64,000 bases of DNA from Climacium dendroides (Eukaryota > Streptophyta > Bryopsida > Hypnales > Climaciaceae): assembly GCA_950106755.1 (NCBI GenBank), contig OX467092.1:26240582-26304581 (forward strand), given 5' to 3'. The position numbers and the translations under genes are program-made. The notes under the pieces are model-generated. The model had not been told where the DNA came from. It made no database searches and saw nothing but the letters and a program-made list of their open reading frames with translations. This document shows, piece after piece, positions 56,655 through 64,000 of the stretch (positions are counted from its first letter, which is position 1; every line of letters starts with the position of its first letter).

Positions 56655-58557
56655 TGATGTCATATTCGACCTACTTGTGATCAAAATACACCAATGTGAT
56701 GAAATACTCTACACAACACTTCACTCCAAAAAGTCTCAAACCCGCCATATTGCATGTATCTATAGAATACAAACATTAACTCTTGATTAGCAAATATCTA
56801 TACTATCTAAAAATTTCTTACACTCCATTTGCATTGCAAGATTTGTCTAAAATTCCATCCTCTCTTCCGAAGTATGGACAACGATTGGAAAACAAATTGA
56901 AGAACCCTCTCCGAGTCCTCTATCACATCGCATCAAAGCAAAACACGCTAAAAATCAAAATGAGCGATTTCATCTACATCGAAAACCAACCAAAGATTAA
57001 CCCTTTTTTTCCGCATTCAACCCTAATCCTATCCTAGCAGTCAGTCAATACACATCCCTGTCTGCTACTCACTATGATGGACCAAAACGTCATACAAACC
57101 TCCTGTCATCTCCGATCAACTTGTCTACATCAACATCGCCTCTAGGAGATGTAAACATCATCTTTTGATGATGTGCCTACTTGCTGTAGCCTACACCAAT
57201 CCACAACCTTTACATGCAGGTAGAAAGAAATGGTTGACCACGCAAACAATCGCCATGGAATGAATGCTGCAGCCAAGCTGGCCATTGACTAACTAAGCAC
57301 ATGCCTCTCAACATAAGCTCACTGCACTTGCAAGCGAGTGACCAAACGAGAGCAGAGAAAAGCATAAAAGAGGGTTTGGATTTAGGGTTTTAGGATTTTA
57401 AACCCTAATCTCCAACCTTGCAAACCTTTTACTTTCTTGGTAGTCGACAATGCCTAAAACTTGGCATACACTTGCAACTTCAATCCACCAATGCTTCCAA
57501 TACGTGAAAACAACATCAAACTGAAACTTTAAGGCTTCACCGAGATCAAAAACGCAACAACAATGTTTCTCGCCTTCGAATTCACAAAAATTTGGCAAGA
57601 ACAGAGAGTTCGTTTTCCACCGATAGGGATGCAAAACAAGTGAAATGAAGTGGAAACAAAGAGCTCGGTTGTCCGCTACCCGGAGAAAGAAGCGACAGTG
57701 GAAGAGTGTGGAGCAATGCAAGAGAGTATAGTCAAATCAAACACTCATGTCCACCTCGCAGACAAGAGGGAAAGAGAGTTTCATTGAACATGCTTGACCA
57801 TATGCCAATTGAAGTACAGTACACTACAAGGAGCGAGCACCACAGAATGAGTTCAGGACCTTAGGTCTTCCTTCCTCTCTATGAAATGAAGTCAAGGAGC
57901 TATTAGCGACTTTTCCGTCAGAGGGGGATTTTTTAGAACAACAAAGAGGCTTCAGTGTTGGATCTTGGTCCTAGATCTTGAAGCTGCGTTTTCCAATTGA
58001 AATATACGTGGCCTTATTCATTAAAATGAGACAATCTGCACATTTTGAGACTACAACCCTAAAACAGTTATAGCGATTTATCCTCGAGTCGAGGATAAGA
58101 TGAGCCTGCAACTTTTGGGAAATCAAAGTTTTATATATATATTAATACATTGAAATTTCAACTTACCAAATAGTCTTAAAATTGAACAATTATTATGATT
58201 TATCTTTGAGTCGAGGATAAAAATGAGACTACCAAAAGTCTCAATATAACGAATATGGCCTTTACGGAGCAATATAAAGAAGAGCAGTTGGAATATGCAA
58301 AGCAATATAAAACTTGGAAAGTAACAAGGAACAAAGACGGTGCTCTAGGAGATCCGTGTAAATTGCATGAAATAAAGTAAATTAGCATTTTTTTCAAGTT
58401 GCCTTATTGGAAGGTGAGTTGTAGCAATCCATCCAATGAAACAAGTAAGCAACAACTATGATTTAGTTGTAGAATAGCTATACAACAAAGTTATTAAAAA
58501 GAATGATAATGGAGTAATTGATTATCAGTTGTGCCCTAGTTGCATATCAGTTGTACT
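56655..58557. other. intergenic DNA
   Basis: Short ORFs at 56783-57037 (plus) and 57398-57721 (minus) show no known domain. Nothing is supported. Confidence 0.4.
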
Positions 58558-58707
58558 CACTACTAGAAAATTTTGTTTTTTTGTTATTTCGGTCGCGTTG
58601 ATCCAGTCAAAATCTGACAGAAATCTGTCGGTTTCAACAGATTTCTGTCAGATTTTGACCGGATCAACACGACCGAAACAACAAAAAAACAAAATTTTCT
58701 AGTAGTG
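58558..58707. mobile_element. CACTA-type MITE, 150 bp, near-perfect palindrome
   Basis: The ends are CACTACTAGAAAATTTTG on both strands. The arms carry TTTCGGTCGCGTTGAT-like and GACAGAAATCTGT blocks that recur just inside the large element at 59657. The 3-bp flanks (ACT and TGT) do not match, so no duplication is preserved. Confidence 0.85.
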
Positions 58708-59819
58708 TGTATCGTAGTCGCATATTAGTTGTGTTCTAGTCGCATATTAGTTGTGTCCTAGTCACATATTAGTTGTGTTACAATCGCATATCAATTCTAT
58801 CGTAGTTGCATAGTATTGCAGTCACATAAATTGTGTTGTATTTGTTTTCAGATGTGGTAGCATTGCATTTGTAATGAGTGCCTGCAATGGACTTTGAAAC
58901 ACCTACATTGTACTACTACTAAACAAGATTTTCTACCAAAATCATCTATATACTTTTGAGAAAGATGAAATGATAATAAAAGCATCAGGGAAGAAGATGT
59001 ACAAGTAAATGTGTCAACATATATATAGTATCATTCTTTGTCCTTCATGAATCTCATACTAATTTGAAAAGATTGTTCATATAGCCAAAGACTTCTTATC
59101 TACTATACGTTGGATATCATGCATTTTGAGATGAATCTTGCCAAGATTTTTTTGAAAACAATAAGTGGAAAAAAAGATACAATGAAAGTGCATTGAGATC
59201 TACAAAGGAGGTATACGAAAGCACTTGTGGTTGACACTGAGCCCGTGTAGAGTTGGTAAAATGTTGAAATCAGTTGCAGGGTACGTTTTTTCTAAGAAAG
59301 AGTATGAACAATTTGCAGACATCATTGCTTTTGTGAAGCTTCTTTCAGGGTACTCCTCATCAATCGGGAAGCATATAAAAGCTAAAAAATTTGGAAGTCT
59401 CAAATCACATGATTATCATGTGTTAATGCAACAATTGATGTTATTGGCATCGAGGGGTCTATTGAGGCCTAGACCTCGTATGGCCATCATGCGGATGTAT
59501 AAGATATTTAGGAGAAGATGCACAAAAATTTATAATCCAGTAGAGTTTGAATCTCTTCAATTAGATGTAGTTGAAAGCATGGCTCTACTAGAGATGGAAT
59601 TTCCATCGTCATTTTTTGACATGATGACACACCTTCTATATCATCTAGTGCAAGAACACTAGTAGAAAAAACTATGTCCAAAATAACAGGAATCTGTTGT
59701 TTGCTTCTGTTGTTTCGGTCGCGTTGTCCTAGACAAAATCTAACTGAAATCTGTTTTTTTTTTCTGTTGATTTGGTCAAATAAAAAATAAAAAAAATTTA
59801 AATCCAGATTTTTTTTTCG

Positions 59820-59955
59820 GCTGCCCGAAAATTTCGGGTAAAAAACTTTTCCGAATCTTTTGGGCAACCGCATGCTCGACCCTACGGTCGCCCATGGGGT
59901 TTGAACCGGAGACCTCATGCCCAATGGCACAAGGCTCCAACCACTAAACTACCTC
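59820..59955 (-). mobile_element. tRNA-derived SINE head
   Basis: On the minus strand GGTAGTTTAGTGG (59953-59941) fits a pol III A box, and GGTTCAAACCC (59907-59897) fits a B box about 45 bp on, as in tRNA genes. No tRNA cloverleaf with an acceptor stem closes, so it is a SINE rather than a tRNA gene. Partial relatives lie near 60420-60465 and 62970-63015. Confidence 0.65.
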
Positions 59956-60012
59956 ACAACTTAATGTACAATTTGAATTTTTTTTTACTTATCCATTTAT
60001 GGTTTGGTGTTT

Positions 60013-60380
60013 TTAAACTCAGCAGACTTTGGTGGTCATTTCGGCATGGTAAATGAACTTTTTTCAAAAAACTTTGAACTAAAAAAAGTTGGAGATTGAA
60101 GTTAACTTTCATCTCCAAAAAACGTTTTGTGATTTCAAGCCTCAAATCAAAAGTTATAGACAAAATTCAGAGAGGATGTTTGAAAATGTTAAACAGAATG
60201 TCCCCTCCTACCTCTCTCTGAATTTTATCTATAACTTTTTATTGGAGGCTTGAAATCACAAACCGTTTTTTGGAGATGAAAGTTAACTTCAATCTCTAAC
60301 TTTTTTTAGTCCAAAGTTTTTTGAAAAAAGTTAAATTACTATGCTGAAATGGCCGCCAAAATCTGCTGAGTTTAAGAAAT
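60013..60380. repeat. inverted repeat inside the CACTA element
   Basis: The left arm (about 60013-60165, AACTCAGCAGACTTTGG to CAAAAGTTATAGA) pairs with the right arm (about 60225-60376, TATAACTTTTTATTGGAGG to AAATCTGCTGAGTTT). Arms are about 150 bp and highly similar. Confidence 0.85.
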
Positions 60381-60524
60381 TCCGAATTGTTTAAGTTAAG
60401 AAAAAAAATCCACTTTACATAGAACAAGAGGCTCCAACCACTACATGGTTGGATCTCCATGTCTATTGGACATAATTTCTTTTACTTATTCACTCACAAA
60501 TTAATACTTTTATTTTTTTGAGTG

Positions 60525-60740
60525 TCTTTTTGGTCTTTAAAAGTGATGTTTTCATATTTTGAAGTGTTTTTCGGGAGTTTTAAGGTGCTGTTTTCGTATT
60601 TTGAAGTGCTTTTGGGGGTGTTATAAGGTGCTGTTTCAATATTTTGAAGTGTTTTTTGAGTGTTTCAAGGTGCTGTTTCAATACTTTGAAGTGTTTTCTA
60701 GGTGTTTTAAAGTGCTATTTTAATATTTTGAAGTGTTTTT
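60525..60740. repeat. tandem repeat of about 54 bp
   Basis: Four to five copies built on AAGGTGCTGTTT and ATATTTTGAAGTGTTTT. An A-rich TTCCAAAA run follows to 60840. Confidence 0.8.
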
Positions 60741-61439
60741 CCAGAATACTAATAAAGATTTAAAAAAACTCCAAAAGTTTTTCAAAAGATTCCAAAAGAT
60801 TCCAAAAAAAATCCAAAAAAATTCCAAAAAATTCCAAATTCAACACAAAACTGTTGATTTGGTCATTGCACTACTCAAATCAACAAAAAAACTGTTGTCC
60901 ATTTCTGTTGATTTTTACAAAAATTCAAAAATCTGTTTAAATGGTCATTACAGTGCCCAAAACAACAAAAATCAACAAAGAACTGTTGATTTTCTGTTGA
61001 TCTGGTCATGATTTTCTAGTAGTGGAACTTGACTTATGTGGACCAATGAGCACATGGTGGATGTATCCAATTGAAAGATATATGAAAACATTGGAGAATT
61101 ATACCAAAGCATGGCTAAACTAGAGGCATGTATGGCAGAAGGGTATGTAAAGGAAGAATGCCTTGGCTTTGTAATAGGGTATTTGCAAAGATTTGAACTT
61201 CTCAAGAAGTGCATATGGGATGCAAAGGAAGAATTTGGTGATGCTGAAGAGGTTCTTGAGGGAGGGGGTCTACCATTTGTAATGTCTAATGTATTGCAGG
61301 ATGCAGCACATGATTATGTGCTAGACAATGTTGCTATTTTGGAGCTACTTGTCAAGTAAGTCATACTAGCTTCTTCATCTTGTAGAATCCATTTAGTAAA
61401 ATACGGATATGTTGCAATTAATATGGAATTAGTTTGAAT

Positions 61440-61645
61440 AACAAACTATTGACTAACATGCAACTAAAATGCAACTAACATCCAATTAATATACAATGAA
61501 CATGCAACTAACATCCAACTAATATACAATGAACATGCAACAAACATGCAACTAATATACAACGAACATGCAACTAACATCCAACCAAATATGCAAGTCA
61601 TATACAACTAATCTGCAACTAACATGCAACTAATATGCAAGTATT
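61440..61645. repeat. ATGCAACTAACAT minisatellite in a transposase intron
   Basis: Degenerate units of 11-22 bp (CATGCAACTAACATCCAACT, ATATACAATGAA) lie between the DUF4218-like and DUF4216-like parts. Confidence 0.75.
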
Positions 61646-62280
61646 GTCACTACAAAATCAATGTAGTTGGGTGGAATAGAACTACTATAGTATTTGCTAC
61701 TTAGGAAATCTTGACATTTGTGGTTTTGAACTTCTATCATGTATGTGTAGAAAGTAGAAGGAAGAATGTGATAGATTCAAGTACAACACCACTTGATGCA
61801 TGAATAAGAACAATTGTTTGCAGTAGTAATGCTGATGTTCATACTCGAGAAGACATAGATAGGATGTTATTATCCAACAAACCATCACAAAAGGCACATC
61901 GATATTCTCATATGAAAGCTTTTGGAAACCATTTTAGGATTGATGATGGCTCTTCCAACCAATTGTTGACATATAATAGCAATGTTGCATCTATGCTTCA
62001 AATTCTAGTTCCTGATCTTATAGACGTGTTAGTGCACTATGTCGGAGTATTGAAAAATATATTGAAAATAGATTATAGATCTCTTAGCAATCCTGTAATA
62101 CTAATGCAATTTGAATGGGTAAAAAAAAAACAATTGAGGAAATCCAACATACATTAGGGATGATGTTGGTTTCCTTGTAGTAAACTTCTACCACAAAATG
62201 CAAAGATCTGGATATTTGATCCTTTTATACTTTCCAATCTTCAACTTCATTTTTTGTTTCCAACTTTTATACTACCTTTA

Positions 62281-62856
62281 TAGTGTTCTTTAATCCAAAC
62301 AAATGTAATACACAATTGCATGTAGTTGTTTGCCTTCTATAAAAGAAAGGCAATTAAAAATGAAGTGATCCTTCATAGACTATGGGTGAATATTATTATA
62401 AAGCATGCTTACTTGGGCTTTTGAAGTGTGGCATGGCTTCACTAACTTTGGACCAGCTTGGTGTACAAAAATATGAAATTGCTTCCTATAGTGAACTCAT
62501 AGTGATCTTACAGTCACAATTGTTTAGCAAAGTGAAGTTGTAACTACAATTTATAAATACACAACAAATTCTATAGCATTTTAACAAAGAATCCAAACAA
62601 TATTTGTTTTGAAGTCAAATTCTATTTGTTTTGTAGTTGAATTCTAGTCAAATTCTAATCGATAATATAATTATTTTCTAAACAAAGTTAACAAACTCTA
62701 ATTGTTTTTTAGTTGCATTCTAGTTATTCTCTAATTGCATGCCAATTGTTTTCTAGTTGCATGTCAATTGTTCTTTAGATGCATTTCTCCATGTATATTA
62801 TATATCAATATAAAAACTTTGAAATTAAATATCTTTTGTACTATAAATCCAAACAC
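62281..62856. other. AT-rich intergenic DNA
   Basis: No gene. TTTTCTAGTTGCATG-type short repeats occur at 62640-62780. Confidence 0.5.
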
Positions 62857-63236
62857 TACAAAACCAAATCCATGCACCCCTCTTCGATGAGGGCTTCTTG
62901 ACAATACCAAACTCATGACCAAGAGATGCATAGTCCATGAGATTTTGCCATATCAAACAAACAAACAAGCAACCTATCTTAATGGTTGGACTAATGTGCC
63001 TTGTGCCATTAGTACAAAATAAAAATAAAAATAATTTTTTAATTTTTTAAAATACAAAATAACTCAAAAATCCATAACTTTCACCCTAGAGGTTCAAATA
63101 CCGTGAAACAAAACCCATACACCTCTCTTTGCCAAGGGTTTTTTGACAATACCAAACATGCAATTTAAGGACACACAATTTTAAAAGATCTCAACATATC
63201 AAACAAACAACCTATCTTCATGGATGGATGGTTGGA
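62857..63236. repeat. direct repeat, two copies about 240 bp apart
   Basis: Copy 1 (62857-62997) and copy 2 (63100-63236) share the order CCATGCACCCCTCTT/CCATACACCTCTCTT, TTGACAATACCAAAC, CATATCAAACAAACAA and CAACCTATCTT. Copy 1 is followed by a tRNA-like stretch related to the SINE at 59820. Confidence 0.75.
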
Positions 63237-63299
63237 TTTAGTGTTAGTAGAGTGCATATTTTTCTAAAATTACAAACATGGAAGTATGTCTAGTTGTTG

Positions 63300-64000
63300 C
63301 ATTGACTCTAGTTCAAAACTGGATTTGCAAAATGAGGCTGCGACCCGTAGCAACGAATCCCAAAAGAATCAGCGAAAAGCGTCACCTCTTGTAAACTCTT
63401 CAAACTTTGCAAGTTAAGAGAGTATGCGGATTCCTCGAATTGTTGATGGGTCAGGTGAGCCAATGAGCATCACGCTCCAACCTCTAGTAGACAGGAAATT
63501 GACGCCTGCTAGAAAATTACTAGTCCGTTCCCTGATACTACAAAGTCCAACTCTACAATTTAACATAGCGATGATCCAGAATACTCGATTGGTCCAGCAC
63601 TCAGAATCAGGCACTGGTACAGTTTAAGTTCCTCCGGTGGTGGGGGAAAAACGATGCAATATGGGCTACTCCGACTTGCTTCGAGGTAAGGCATTCCCCT
63701 TGCCTGCAGTCATGGTATTTGAAAGATAAAAATTCCAAAAGATGGAACACGATGACATGAACGCCACTCGAGCCTGTAGGGGAATCAAACTGCAAGACAT
63801 ACGATTTGATGCATTAGCGGAAGATTATTTCTCACAGCGACAAGAAGCCACATCTTGACTACTATAATCTCTCAAGTTTCACCAGCGAAGAATGAGTAAT
63901 GAGTGTGAACATACCCAAAATTGAGGACACTTGCTGGTATCCAGAACTTCCAACCTGATCAGAGAAGACATAACATAAGCAAAGAAGACAAAAGGAAATA
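63300..64000. other. GC-richer unassigned DNA at right edge
   Basis: Composition is more balanced than in the preceding kb. ORFs of about 65 codons overlap on both strands at 63414-63627. None has a recognisable domain. It may be an edge of a gene lying to the right. Confidence 0.35.

Larger units (their letters stand above)
59657..61024. mobile_element. non-autonomous CACTA element, 1368 bp, GAA target duplication
   Basis: The left end is CACTAGTAGAAAAAAC and the right end on the opposite strand is CACTACTAGAAAATCATG. GAA flanks both sides (59654-59656 and 61025-61027). It splits the TNPD-type frame between the codons for Gln-Glu and Leu-Asp. Inside are CTGTTGATTT-type subterminal repeats, a SINE head, an inverted repeat and a tandem repeat, but no transposase. 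Confidence 0.9.
59060..62280 (+). pseudogene. CACTA TNPD-type transposase fragment, interrupted
   Basis: The reading starts near TLDIMHFEMNLAKIF (59107), the DxMHxExN block of TNP2-type transposases. A DUF4218-like part follows (LWLTLSPCRVG, LLRPRPRMAIMRMYKIFRR, FPSSFFDMMTHLLYHLVQE, 59225-59656). It resumes after the insertion with GPMSTWWMYPIERYMKTLE and MAEGYVKEECLGFVIGYL (61028-61356). Past a probable intron (61357-61824) comes a DUF4216-like part (AFGNHFRIDDGSSN, VHYVGVLKNILKIDYRS, 61864-62157) and then DDVGFLVVNF. Stops and frameshifts near 59196 and 61105 show decay besides the insertion. Confidence 0.8.

Noticed and set aside
57815..57835. CACTACAAGGAGC as a CACTA element end
   Set aside because: The similarity stops after nine bases and no partner end is seen.
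59880..59955. Possible tRNA gene on the minus strand
   Set aside because: Pol III A and B boxes are present but no acceptor stem or anticodon arm closes; a SINE head fits better.

Overview
The window is nuclear DNA from a land plant with a repeat-rich genome. The evidence is one spliced housekeeping gene that matches plant CAX-interacting protein 4, several plant-type transposon families, a plant-type myosin N-terminal fragment, and an AT-rich background. The copia families use a half-tRNA type primer site, which is not the common angiosperm arrangement. I therefore cannot name the species, and a non-angiosperm lineage is only an inference.

1-18.6 kb is a four-level nest of Ty1/copia LTR retrotransposons. 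The oldest, A2, survives here as its 3' pol end and 3' LTR (17492-18580). Inside its pol sits an A0/A1 composite. A0 (minus strand, 1-3770) and A1 (plus strand, 3781 onward) lie head to head and form an inverted repeat with arms of about 2.08 kb. The A1 3' LTR is split by element B1 (6621-17238, target duplication TTGAC). B1 is split inside gag by element B2 (10408-15745, target duplication GTCAT). B2 has a single intact 1329-codon gag-pol frame and two 303-bp LTRs that look identical by eye, so it is very young and may be mobile.

18.6-31.6 kb holds a possible MULE/FAR1-like transposase remnant cut by A2, a GC-rich fold-back block, and then the two-exon CXIP4-like gene (22360-24010) with telo-box motifs upstream. 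After it comes several kb of AT-rich intergenic DNA with small tandem repeats.

31.7-49.4 kb holds a three-copy tandem repeat and two divergent copies, in opposite orientation, of a CCGGA-rich element with a two-ORF layout (about 32.7-36.1 kb minus and 46.4-49.4 kb plus). Between these copies lies a modular array. Each unit has an AT-rich repeat, a minus-strand gene, and a promoter island dense in GCGGACGG with a TATA box about 200 bp upstream of the start codon. One unit carries a kinase-like pseudogene (40400-41887). The next carries an intact 381-codon protein of unknown function (43117-44262).

49.5-64 kb is a graveyard of DNA transposons: a decayed hAT transposase, a myosin-head N-terminal fragment, CACTA-type MITEs, and a CACTA TNPD-type transposase pseudogene. 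That pseudogene is interrupted by a 1368-bp non-autonomous CACTA element with a clean GAA duplication, which itself contains a tRNA-derived SINE head. TGCAACT-type minisatellites are scattered through this part. Apart from the CXIP4-like gene, no clearly functional host gene is visible.
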